Assembly: GCF_002266435.3 (NCBI RefSeq)
Contig: NZ_CP029426.2
Span: forward strand, 4,866,001 to 4,930,000
DNA length: 64,000 bases
Reading direction: 5' to 3'
From: Bradyrhizobium amphicarpaeae
Lineage (GTDB): Bacteria > Pseudomonadota > Alphaproteobacteria > Rhizobiales > Xanthobacteraceae
This document shows positions 45,601-53,454 of this stretch, one piece after another (positions within the stretch are counted from its first letter, which is position 1; every line of letters begins with the position of its first letter). The translations under genes were made by a program, and so were the position numbers. The notes beneath the pieces were generated by a model. That model did not search any database. It was not told the DNA's origin and was given only the letters and a program-made list of their open reading frames with translations.

Positions 45601-48410
45601 CCGCCGGCGCCCGCGATGCGCAGAGCGCGCTGATCGCGGCCTCGAGCGAGACCGCCAACCAGATCAAGGCGCTCTCCTCCGACGTGCAGCGTTCGCTGAC
45701 GATGGCCGGCACCTCGACCGCCGAGATTCTCACCAGCGGCGCACGCGAGGCCCAGAACACGCTGGTTGCCGGCTCCTCGGATGCCGCGGCCCAGGTCAAG
45801 TCGCTCACCGCCGATGTGCAGCGCTCGCTCTCGATGGCCGGCGCCACGACCGCCGAAACCATCACCGCCGGCGCGCGCGAGGCCCAGAACATGCTGGTCA
45901 CGGCGTCTTCCGAGGCGGCCAACCAGGTCAAGTCGCTCGCGGCCGAAGTGCATCGTTCGCTCTCCCAGGTCGGCCAGTCGACCGCCGAGACGATCACCAC
46001 CAGCGCCCGCGACGCCCAGAGCACCCTGCTCACGGTTTCGGCCGAACAGACCAGCCAGGTTCGTTCGCTCGCGGCCGAGATGCAGCGCGCGCTGGCAACC
46101 GCCGGCGGCGCCACTATCGAGGCGCTCACCAGCGGCGTGCGCGAGGCCCAGGGCACGCTGATCTCCGCCTCGACCGACGCGGCCAGCCAGATCAAGTCGC
46201 TGACCACGGACATCGAGCGCACGCTGACCGCGGTCGGCGCCGATACCGCCTCGACCATCCTCGGCAGCGCGCGTGAGGCCCAGATCTCGCTGACCTCCAC
46301 CTCGGCGGATGCCGCCAGCCAGATCCGCACGATCTCGACCGAGATCGAGCGCACGCTGAGCGCGGCCACCGCGAACGCGACCAATGACATCCAGACCAGC
46401 GCGCTCAACGCCCAGAACGCGCTGATCACGGCCTCCAACGAGGCCAGCTCGCGGGTCAAGTCGAGCTCGTCCGACGTCGAGCGTTCGGTGCTCGCCGCCA
46501 GCTCCAGCTTCGGCCAGGCCATGACCGGCAAGACCGACGAGATCGTCACCTATGTCGCGCAGCAGGCCGACCGCCTGTCGAACATGATCGACGCCAAGCG
46601 CGGCGCCCTGGTCGACGCGATCGGCTCCAAGACCAGCCAGCTCACGCTCGACATCGACCGCGTCACCTCGGACGCGCTGAAGTCGATCGAGACGCGCGGC
46701 CAGGCGTTCTCGCAGACCATGATGGGCAACGGCTCGGAAGTCGCCCGCACCATCAACGCGGCGAGCGAGATCGCCACCAGCGCGGTCGGCAAGTCGCTCA
46801 AGGACCTCGAGCAGGCCTCGCGTTCGGCGATCGACCAGTCGCGACAGGTTTCGATCGCGGCCGTCACCGAGATGCAGGAGACCAGCAAGATCCTGCGCAC
46901 CGACACGGTCGCTCTGTTCGAGCGCCTGCGCGAAGGCAACATCCTGCTCCAGGAGGTGCTGACCGGTGCGCACGACAACCTCAACTCGCTCGAGCGGGCG
47001 CTGGTGACGCGCGTCGCCGACTTCGTCTCGGCGATGAACGACGTCACCTCGCGCAACGGCGCGGCGACGCAGAACCTCGAAGAGCAGCTCAACGTCTTCA
47101 ACAGCAAGACCACGAAGGCGCTGCAGGATCTCGGCGAACTCTCGACCCAGTTCGACGCGCACGGCAAGGCCCTGGTCGACGCCGCCCAGGTCGTCGAGCA
47201 GAGCAACAAGAACACCACCGCCTCGCTCGCCGAGCGCAAGCAGGCGCTGGAATCGCTCGTCACCACGATCGACCTGCGCACGGCCGATCTCGACCAGCGG
47301 CTGTCGCGTTTCACCGGCCTGCTCGATGAATCGCTGGCCGCCGCCGAAGAGCGTGCCCGCGACATCGCCCGCGTCGTCGCCGAGACCGCCGGCGCAGGCT
47401 CCGCTGCGATCACCCGCCAGTTCGAGGCGGTGCGCGTGGCGTCCGAGGAGGAGCACCGCCAGACCATCGAGTCCATGCACGACATCTACCGCCAGACCAC
47501 GGACGAGGCGGATGCGATGTTCAAGCAGTCGGCCGAGAAGTTCGGCAACCTCGTCTCCAGCATGAAGCAGATGGCCTTCGAGATGCACAACGAGCTCGAA
47601 GCCACCCGCAACGAGCTGCGCCGCGGCGTGCTCGAGATGCCGCAGGAGGCCGCCGAGAGCACTGCGCAGATGCGCAAGGTGATCGTCGACCAGATCGAGG
47701 CCCTCGCCGAGCTCAACCGCATCGTGGCCCAGCATGGCCGCGGCCTCGACGTCACCACGACGGGCCGCGCCTCCGTCGCCGTCCAGCGCCAGGAGGAGCC
47801 GATCATGGCAAGCGCGGGCGGGCGTGGCGCCGAGACCCGCATGCGCGACACCGGCAGCGCGTCCACGCTGCCGCCGCCGGACCTCGGCATGCCGGCCGCG
47901 CGCCGCACCGAAGCGCCGCCGGTCGCGCCCGCCGGCAACGACCAGGGCCGTGACGGCTGGCTGTCGGACCTCCTCACCCGGACCGACGCCAATCAGGGCG
48001 CCCCGACCGGCCGTGAGGCTCCGCGTGGCCGTGCGGCACCCGCGCCGCAACCGCAGGCGCCGCAAGGTGGCGGCAATCCGCTGGAATCGCTGTCGCTCGA
48101 CATCGGCCGGCTGATGGACCGCAACCTCGCCGCCGAAATGTGGGACCGCTACCAGCGCGGCGAGAACAAGGCCTTCACCAAGCGCCTGTACACGCCCGCC
48201 GGCCAGAAGGCCTTCGACGAGGTCGCCCGCAAGTACCGCGCCGACCGCAACTTCAAGGGCACGGTCGACCGCTACGTCGCCGAGTTCGAACGCCTGCTCG
48301 ACGAAGTCGCCCGCGACGGCCGCGGCCCGCAGGAGCTGCGCAGCCACCTGACCTCGGAGACGGGCCTGGTGTACACGCTGCTGGCGCATGCGGCGGGACG
48401 GCTGGGGTAA
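42636..48410 (+). CDS. Giant membrane-anchored repeat protein, GPR/RgsE-like polar-growth scaffold
   Basis: 1,924 residues. Disordered N-terminal 100 residues, two membrane helices at about 107-130 and 141-167, then about 1,500 residues of Ala/Ser/Thr/Glu-rich helical sequence. Repeats: 22-residue units (LTDGATQAIQSIDSRLTHLT type) at residues 647-756, and nine units of exactly 44 residues (VERTLSAAG...AREAQ...) at 885-1280; both multiples of the 11-residue apolipoprotein type. A Pro-rich region (about 1700-1810) precedes a compact domain at 1814-1924 (LESLSLDIGRLMDRNLAAEM). This is the layout of Agrobacterium GROWTH POLE RING protein (about 2,100 residues) and Sinorhizobium RgsE, which organise polar growth. 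I judge this an ortholog; sequence comparison is needed. Ends with a strong terminator. Confidence 0.8.
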   Translation: MANTPKKVKDPTEVALSAIQEALNISDTAADTSRNAAMRNETAPSVAPPPPIFDEPSFEPRPAANERANVFDQVEEPRASRRAANDDRETIGQLLQALQTGRPARSIYTGATIFTVIWLAACAALTVGFLPSIQAAMGQSGGVLAIAGLITMFFAPIMLFYFLASLVWRGQQMSSVAQAMAQVAIRFSEPEGSASDSMVTVGQAIRREVAAMGDGIERAIARAGELETLVANEVAALERAYSDNEVRIRALLQDIAHQRDNLVGQAEQVRSAISGVQIDLRHDIALISDAIASRVDEVAKSITGALEERGAHITGALSNAGDNMILALGERGGDLLDRLEEASNETTRAVLDASERLTTSLNFKTGHVHDEFVDLADRVHEMLNERIDRITGEFEQRSAAIVDGISERTEQVHDSLKNSSDSLLLELELRSNDLSAKIDDAGNRLAGQILTSGDKASEALDATVNTLVAKVVSQTETAHDSLSLQMSAFDELVRNQGTELVEKFARDSGTLGALITRHISEFDRTVKTFGGEIVERMGQRTQDIHDSLKTYVDNFDTRFTANGGEITAILDQRLVQFETTIGERVSNFDTSLNGKIASLDGTIDGHIKTFDEQLVGRVAALEQSFDTRAKSVTDTIDNRLETLTTTLTDGATQAIQSIDSRLTHLTTSLTDGASQTIHSIDTRLTHLTTTLTGGASQALESIDSRLTYLSTAVTNGASQAVQSIDTRLTLLTSTLTDGTAQAIEAVDRRITGVTEMIDGRSTHLTDTVTARFQEIHQAIETKVGSVASDIDVRVAQFEDLLGSRVEAVAGRIESSGRQASEDMMSRAEMISTAIRSHVEDAERSLTNLVVNTSETIQTGARTAQQSMMTVSSDVNAQLKMTSAEVERALTAVGTGAANSILTSAREAQSTLVGASGEASNQIKGLAADVERTLSAAGSATAASILAGAREVQTTLVTASSDAANHVKTLTADVQRSLSLAGTTTAESITAGARDAQSALIAASSETANQIKALSSDVQRSLTMAGTSTAEILTSGAREAQNTLVAGSSDAAAQVKSLTADVQRSLSMAGATTAETITAGAREAQNMLVTASSEAANQVKSLAAEVHRSLSQVGQSTAETITTSARDAQSTLLTVSAEQTSQVRSLAAEMQRALATAGGATIEALTSGVREAQGTLISASTDAASQIKSLTTDIERTLTAVGADTASTILGSAREAQISLTSTSADAASQIRTISTEIERTLSAATANATNDIQTSALNAQNALITASNEASSRVKSSSSDVERSVLAASSSFGQAMTGKTDEIVTYVAQQADRLSNMIDAKRGALVDAIGSKTSQLTLDIDRVTSDALKSIETRGQAFSQTMMGNGSEVARTINAASEIATSAVGKSLKDLEQASRSAIDQSRQVSIAAVTEMQETSKILRTDTVALFERLREGNILLQEVLTGAHDNLNSLERALVTRVADFVSAMNDVTSRNGAATQNLEEQLNVFNSKTTKALQDLGELSTQFDAHGKALVDAAQVVEQSNKNTTASLAERKQALESLVTTIDLRTADLDQRLSRFTGLLDESLAAAEERARDIARVVAETAGAGSAAITRQFEAVRVASEEEHRQTIESMHDIYRQTTDEADAMFKQSAEKFGNLVSSMKQMAFEMHNELEATRNELRRGVLEMPQEAAESTAQMRKVIVDQIEALAELNRIVAQHGRGLDVTTTGRASVAVQRQEEPIMASAGGRGAETRMRDTGSASTLPPPDLGMPAARRTEAPPVAPAGNDQGRDGWLSDLLTRTDANQGAPTGREAPRGRAAPAPQPQAPQGGGNPLESLSLDIGRLMDRNLAAEMWDRYQRGENKAFTKRLYTPAGQKAFDEVARKYRADRNFKGTVDRYVAEFERLLDEVARDGRGPQELRSHLTSETGLVYTLLAHAAGRLG

Positions 48411-48437
48411 AGCGGCAAGTCCATCGCGAATGAGAAA

Positions 48438-48463
48438 ACGGAGGCCTCGCGGCCTCCGTTTTT
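48438..48463 (+). terminator. Terminator of the giant gene
   Basis: A perfect nine-base stem (ACGGAGGCC/GGCCTCCGT, 48438-48446 with 48451-48459), four-base loop, then TTTTT. It ends the transcript before the tandem repeats. Confidence 0.9.
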
Positions 48464-48512
48464 GTTTGAGCGACCTGGAACTCCGAGTGGGCGCACGCGC
48501 ACACTCATCGAT

Positions 48513-49442
48513 CCGTCACCCTCAGATGCCCATCCTGCGAAGCAGGACGGGCCTCGAAGGGCGACAGCCCGGATGCACCGGGGCCGTGCATCCTTCGAGG
48601 CTCCCCATGCGCCGCGAGGCGGCGCACGGCTCGCGCCTCAGGATGACGGATCGGCGAGTGGAGCTGGCGTCCCGGACCAATACTTCTCCATCATCAATGC
48701 CGACCCCTCTCCGTCACCCTGAGGTGCCCGTCCTGCGAAGCAGGGCGGGCCTCGAAGGGCGACAGCCCGGATGCACCGGGGCCGTGCATCCTTCGAGGCT
48801 CCCCATGCGCCGCGTGGCGGCGCACGGCTCGCACCTCAGGATGACGGATCGGCGAGCGGAGCTGGCGTCCCGGACCAATGCTTCTCCATCATCAGTGCCG
48901 ACCCCTCTCCGTCACCCTGAGGTGCCCATCCTGCAAAGCAGGACGGGCCTCGAAGGGCGACAGCCCGGATGCATCGGGGCCGTGCATCCTTCGAGGCTCC
49001 CCATGCGCCGCGAGGCGGCGCACGGCTCGCGCCTCAGGATGACGGATCGGCGAGCGGGGCTGATGTCCCCGACGAATGCTGATCTGCCATCAATGCCGAC
49101 CCATCTCCGTCACCCTGAGGTGCCCGTCCTGCGACGCAGGACGGGCCTCGAATGGCCGACAGCCCGGATGCATCGGGGCCGTGCATCCTTCGAGGCTCTC
49201 CATGCGCCGCGTGGCGGCGCACGGCTCGCGCCTCAGGATGACGGATCGGCGAGTGGAGCTGGCGTCCCGGACCAATACTTCTCCATCATCAATGCCGACC
49301 CCTCTCCGTCACCCTGAGGTGCCCGTCCTGCGAAGCAGGGCGGGCCTCGAAGGGCGACAGCCCGGATGCACCGGGGCCGTGCATCCTTCGAGGCTCCCCA
49401 TGCGCCGCGTGGCGTCGCATGGCTCGCGCCTCAGGATGACGG
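48513..49442. repeat. Tandem array of five palindromic repeat units
   Basis: Five copies of a roughly 135-base palindromic core (starting CCGTCACCCTGAGGTGCC and ending CTCAGGATGACGG) begin at 48513, 48711, 48909, 49107 and 49306, so the period is 198, 198, 198 and 199 bases. Cores are separated by a spacer of about 62 bases (ATCGGCGAG...GACCCCTCT) that is itself conserved. The single relative at 15414-15548 lacks the spacer. No protein is encoded. Confidence 0.95.
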
Positions 49443-49500
49443 GATCAGCGCCGGTGAGGAAAGGGATCAGGGCCGGTGAAGGAAACGGCTACCGCGCCTC

Positions 49501-50376
49501 CTACCGCCTCGGCGCCGGCGCCTGCCTCGGGGGCTCGGGCGGCGGAGGTGCAGGCGGCGGGGCGCTGCTGTTGCTGGCGCCGAACAGCACGCGGGTCGGG
49601 TTGCGGTCGAAATTGTTCACGGCGCGGCTGATGTCGCCGAGCGTGCGGCGGCCGTCGGCCATCAATGCGCCGGAGCGCTTGTCGAAATCGTCGGCGAGTT
49701 CGCGGATCGACTTCACCGCCTGGAACAGTTCGCCGCCGTCCTTGCCGCCGGCCAGCGTGTTGAGGCCGAGCATGAGATTGTCGGCCTTGAGCATGACGCC
49801 GTCGACCTTGCCCATGATGACGTCGATCTTCTCGGAGTTGCGCGCCAGAGAGCTGGTGAAGGTCTCGAGGTTCTTCAGCGAGTTCTTCACCGACTCCTGA
49901 TTGTCGGCGACGATCTTGTTGATGTTCTGCAGCGTGCCGCGGATCGCCTCGGTGACGTCCTGCAGCTTGTTGGGGTCGGCGGTGAGCGTCGGGATGCCGT
50001 CCTGGTCGAGCGGCGGCGGCGGCGCGGCCTCGTCGCCGCCCTTGAGCGAGATCGCGGCGACGCCGGTGAGGCCCTGGAATTCGAGCCCGACCAAGGTGTC
50101 CTTGCGGATCGGGGCGTTGTTCTCGATCATGGCGAGTGCGACAACCCGCCGCGGATTGTCCAGCTTCACCGAGACCACCTCGCCCACCCGGATACCGTTG
50201 AAATTGACGCTGCCGCCATTGCGCAGGCCCGCCGCCGGGCCCTCGAACACGACGCGCAGCGGGCTGCGCTGCTTGGTGGTGTGCAGCGACTGGAACCAGA
50301 GCACGAAGCCGATCGCCGCGGCGAACACCGCCAGCGTGAACGACCCGATCAAGACGTAGTTTGCCCGCGTTTCCAT
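49501..50376 (-). CDS. mlaD: MlaD-like MCE domain lipid-transport protein
   Basis: 291 residues. One N-terminal membrane helix (about 8-30), an MCE domain (RVVFEGPAAGLRNGGSVNFN, GIRVGEVVSV) and a helical tail that ends in a Pro-rich stretch. MlaD is the periplasmic substrate-binding ring of the Mla retrograde phospholipid system. It lies 42 bases after the MlaF gene. The tail is longer than in E. coli MlaD, as usual in alphaproteobacteria. Confidence 0.9.
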   Translation of the reverse strand: METRANYVLIGSFTLAVFAAAIGFVLWFQSLHTTKQRSPLRVVFEGPAAGLRNGGSVNFNGIRVGEVVSVKLDNPRRVVALAMIENNAPIRKDTLVGLEFQGLTGVAAISLKGGDEAAPPPPLDQDGIPTLTADPNKLQDVTEAIRGTLQNINKIVADNQESVKNSLKNLETFTSSLARNSEKIDVIMGKVDGVMLKADNLMLGLNTLAGGKDGGELFQAVKSIRELADDFDKRSGALMADGRRTLGDISRAVNNFDRNPTRVLFGASNSSAPPPAPPPPEPPRQAPAPRR

Positions 50377-50418
50377 CAGGTGCTCCGGCTACTCATCACA
50401 GCTTCTCAACCCAGCTAC

Positions 50419-51189
50419 TCACCCCATGACCGCGCGGGCGCGCTTGCCATGGAAATACTGCCTCAGCCAGGGATGTTGCGAGGCCTGCATGTCGGCGATC
50501 GACCCTGCCGCAATGATCTTACCGTTGCCTAAAACGGCGATGCGGTCACATGCGGTGTAAAGGCTGTCGAGGTCGTGCGTTACCATGAAAACCGTCAGCC
50601 CCAAAGTGCGCTGGAGCGTCCTGACCAGCTCGTCGAAGTCGCCGGCGCCGATCGGATCGAGGCCCGAGGTCGGCTCGTCCAGGAAGACGAGGTCGGGATC
50701 CAGCGACAGCGCGCGCGCCAGCGCCACGCGCTTGATCATGCCGCCCGAGAGTTCCGAGGGAAAGCGCTCGGCAACCTCTGGCTTGAGGCCGACCATGGCG
50801 AGCTTGGCCATGGTGATCTCGTCCATCAGACGCTGCGAGACGCGCAGATATTCGCGCATCGGGAACTGGATGTTCTGCCGCACGGTCAGCGAGGAGAACA
50901 GCGCGCCCTGCTGGAACAGGACGCCCCAGCGCCGTTCCACGTTGCGGCGCTGCGGCGTGTTGGAGGAATCCAGGTCGACGCCGAACACCTCGATCGAGCC
51001 CGCAACCTTCGGCACCAGGCCGATGATGGTGCGCGTCAGCACGGACTTGCCCGCGCCTGACGGACCGACGAAGCCAAGGATCTCGCCGCGCTTGACGTCG
51101 AGGTTGAGGCCGTCGAGCACGCGCGTGGAGCCGAACTGCACGGTGATGCCGCGGACGCGGATGATGGGATTTTGAATTTCGCCAGCCAT
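50419..51189 (-). CDS. mlaF: MlaF-like ABC transporter ATPase
   Basis: 256 residues. Walker A GPSGAGKS at residues 42-49, signature LSGGM, Walker B LVFLDEPTSG, all intact. It energises the lipid transporter. The ATG at 51189 lies two bases after the stop of the permease gene; longer frames through the permease are shadows. Order permease-ATPase-MCE protein is the classic mla arrangement. Confidence 0.93.
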   Translation of the reverse strand: MAGEIQNPIIRVRGITVQFGSTRVLDGLNLDVKRGEILGFVGPSGAGKSVLTRTIIGLVPKVAGSIEVFGVDLDSSNTPQRRNVERRWGVLFQQGALFSSLTVRQNIQFPMREYLRVSQRLMDEITMAKLAMVGLKPEVAERFPSELSGGMIKRVALARALSLDPDLVFLDEPTSGLDPIGAGDFDELVRTLQRTLGLTVFMVTHDLDSLYTACDRIAVLGNGKIIAAGSIADMQASQHPWLRQYFHGKRARAVMG

Positions 51190-51191
51190 CG

Positions 51192-52325
51192 TCACATCCC
51201 GATCGCGGCGAAGAAGATGGCGAACACGCCGTCCATCACGATGACGAAGAAGATGCCCTTCACCACCGAAGCGGTGGTGTGCTGACCCAGCGATTCCGCG
51301 CTGCCCTGCACGGCGAGGCCCTCGACGCAGGCGACGATGCCGATCACCGCGGCCATCACGGGGGCCTTGACGATGCCGACGATGAAATGGTCGATCGAGA
51401 TGGCGTCGCGCAAGCGCAGCAGGAAGGCCTCGGGCTCGACCCCGCCATAGAGCCAGGCCACGAGCCCGCCGCCATAGAGCGCGGCCATCGCGCCGAGGAA
51501 GGCCAGGATCGGCAGCGCCAGCACCAGCGCCATCATGCGCGGCAGCACCAGCACCTCGATCGGGTCGAAGCCCATGGTGCGCAGCGCGTCGATTTCTTCC
51601 CGCATCTTCATCGAGCCGAGCTCGGCGGTATAGGCGCTGCCCGAGCGTCCCGCGACCATGATCGCGACCAGCAGCACGCCGATCTCGCGCAGCACCAGCA
51701 CGCCGAGCATGTCGACCACGAAAATGTCGGCGCCGAATCTGCGGAAATGGAAGATGCCTTGTTGCGCGATGATGCAGCCGATCAGGAAGGTGATCAGCAC
51801 GATGATCGGCACCGCGCGCCAGCAGACCTGCTCCAAATGATGCACGGTCGAGGTCAGGCGGAGCGAGCGCGGATGGATCAGCACGCGAAACCATGCGGCG
51901 AGCACGGCGCCGAGCATGTCGAGCAGTCCCGCCATCGTGCCGCCGACGCCGGCCACGGCCCGGCCGATCTGCTCCAGCATGCCGGTGATGGTCACCGAGC
52001 CGCTGTCGACCACGGCGGTCGCCTTGACCCGCCGCACCTCGTCCACGAGGCTGGAATAATTGGCGGAGAGACCTGCGATCTGCGCCTCGACCGCTCCTTG
52101 CGTCAGGCTGCGGCGCAGCCGCTCGATCAGCCAGGCGCCGAAGGTGTCGAGCTTGGCGACCTCGGAGACGTCGATGAAGATGCTTTGCGGGCCGCCGGCG
52201 AGTTTCTCGGCGTCGGCCACCATCCGCTCCAGGACCGGCGCGAAGCTCGCGGTCCAGGTTCCGGTGGCGCAGAGTGCCAGCGCATTGCCCTTGGCAATCC
52301 GTTCCAGCTTCGGATCGCTATTCAA
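51192..52325 (-). CDS. mlaE: STAS-MlaE fusion permease
   Basis: 377 residues. The first 110 residues form a STAS-like domain (FIDVSEVAKLDTFGAWLIE), equal to the separate MlaB of E. coli, and the rest is MlaE-type permease with ITFLIGCIIAQQG and MVAGRSGSAYTAELGSM motif and five to six membrane helices. So one gene carries both functions. First gene of the operon with mlaF and mlaD; the divergent region of 133 bases upstream separates it from a dipeptide epimerase. Confidence 0.92.
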   Translation of the reverse strand: MNSDPKLERIAKGNALALCATGTWTASFAPVLERMVADAEKLAGGPQSIFIDVSEVAKLDTFGAWLIERLRRSLTQGAVEAQIAGLSANYSSLVDEVRRVKATAVVDSGSVTITGMLEQIGRAVAGVGGTMAGLLDMLGAVLAAWFRVLIHPRSLRLTSTVHHLEQVCWRAVPIIVLITFLIGCIIAQQGIFHFRRFGADIFVVDMLGVLVLREIGVLLVAIMVAGRSGSAYTAELGSMKMREEIDALRTMGFDPIEVLVLPRMMALVLALPILAFLGAMAALYGGGLVAWLYGGVEPEAFLLRLRDAISIDHFIVGIVKAPVMAAVIGIVACVEGLAVQGSAESLGQHTTASVVKGIFFVIVMDGVFAIFFAAIGM

Positions 52326-52458
52326 GATGTCCGCTCCCGTAGGGGGCGGAGAAAATCAGAGTGTTGCGCACGCGCCCTTACCCAGAGAAGGTATCCCCAA
52401 GTGGTTAATGTTAGTTGCTAGAGGTAACCAGCAGGTTCAGATTTCGCCAGAGTTCAAA

Positions 52459-53454
52459 ATGACTTCCATGAAATTTGCTTCCCTGGCGGCGCGAATCGAG
52501 CGCTTCCCGATCGCCGGTAGCTTCACCATCAGCCGGGGGGCCAAAACCGAGGCCGTGACTGTCGTGGCCGAGGTCAGCCGGGACGGGCTGACCGGCCGCG
52601 GCGAGTGCGTGCCCTACCCCCGCTATGGCGAGACGCCCGAGGCGACGCTGGCCGCCATCCAGGCCATGCAGCAGGCCGTGGCTGATGGCCTGACGCGGCA
52701 AGCCCTCCAGGCCGCCATGGCGCCGGGGGCGGCCCGCAATGCCCTGGATTGCGCCCTGATCGACCTGGAGGCCAAGGCGGCGGGCCTGAGGGCCTGGAAC
52801 CTGCTCGACCGCCCGGTGCCGGGCGAGCGCACCACGGCGTACACGATTTCGTTAGGGACCCCCGAGGCCATGGCCGCCGCGACCGCCAGGGCGGCGCACC
52901 GGCCCCTGCTCAAGATCAAGCTCGGCGGCGAAGGCGATCCGGATCGGATCATGGCGGTGCGCAAGGCCGCGCCCGAATCCGAGCTGATCGTGGATGCCAA
53001 CGAGGCCTGGACCGAGGCCAATCTGGCGCACAATCTCGCCGCCTGCGCCGCCGTCGGCGTCACGCTGGTGGAACAGCCCCTGCCCGCGGGCCAGGACGAG
53101 GCGTTGGCGCGGATCAGGCGGCCGCTCGCGGTCTGCGCCGACGAGAGCGTGCATGACCGCTCGTCGCTCGCTCCCTTGCGCGAACGCTACGACGCCGTGA
53201 ACATCAAGCTCGACAAGACCGGCGGCCTCACCGAGGCGCTGGCGATGGCGGACGCAGCGCAGGCGCTCGGCTTCGAGATCATGATCGGCTGCATGGTCGC
53301 GACCTCGCTGTCGATGGCGCCTGCGATGCTGGTGACGCCGCAGGCGCGCTTCGTCGATCTCGACGGCCCCTTGCTGCTGGCGCGCGACCGCGATCACGCC
53401 CTGCGTTATGACGACAGCCTGGTCTATCCGCCGGACGCTTCGCTCTGGGGATGA
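52459..53454 (+). CDS. L-Ala-D/L-Glu dipeptide epimerase
   Basis: 331 residues. Enolase superfamily muconate-lactonizing subgroup: KIKLGG with the two lysines 152 and 154, metal ligands in VDANEAW, EQPLP and ADESVH, and lysine 250 in NIKLDKTGGL. This pattern is typical of dipeptide epimerases such as YcjG that act on murein peptides. The start ATG at 52459 or 52468 is uncertain. It converges with, and overlaps by 31 bases, the transporter gene on the other strand. Confidence 0.85.
   Translation: MTSMKFASLAARIERFPIAGSFTISRGAKTEAVTVVAEVSRDGLTGRGECVPYPRYGETPEATLAAIQAMQQAVADGLTRQALQAAMAPGAARNALDCALIDLEAKAAGLRAWNLLDRPVPGERTTAYTISLGTPEAMAAATARAAHRPLLKIKLGGEGDPDRIMAVRKAAPESELIVDANEAWTEANLAHNLAACAAVGVTLVEQPLPAGQDEALARIRRPLAVCADESVHDRSSLAPLRERYDAVNIKLDKTGGLTEALAMADAAQALGFEIMIGCMVATSLSMAPAMLVTPQARFVDLDGPLLLARDRDHALRYDDSLVYPPDASLWG

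Noticed and set aside
42768..48389. 1,873-codon open frame antisense to the giant gene
   Set aside because: It is complementary to a gene with clear repeats, membrane helices and terminator; long antisense frames are expected from GC-rich third positions in repeated sequence. The protein would be Arg/Gly/Asp-rich without family motifs.
48513..49442. Possible CRISPR array
   Set aside because: Units are about 135 bases with conserved, not unique, 62-base spacers, and no cas genes are near.
48388..49900. Open frames running through the tandem palindromic array
   Set aside because: 198 is divisible by three, so a stop-free frame persists through all copies. The product is repetitive Arg/Pro-rich sequence with no start signal; noncoding repeats explain it.
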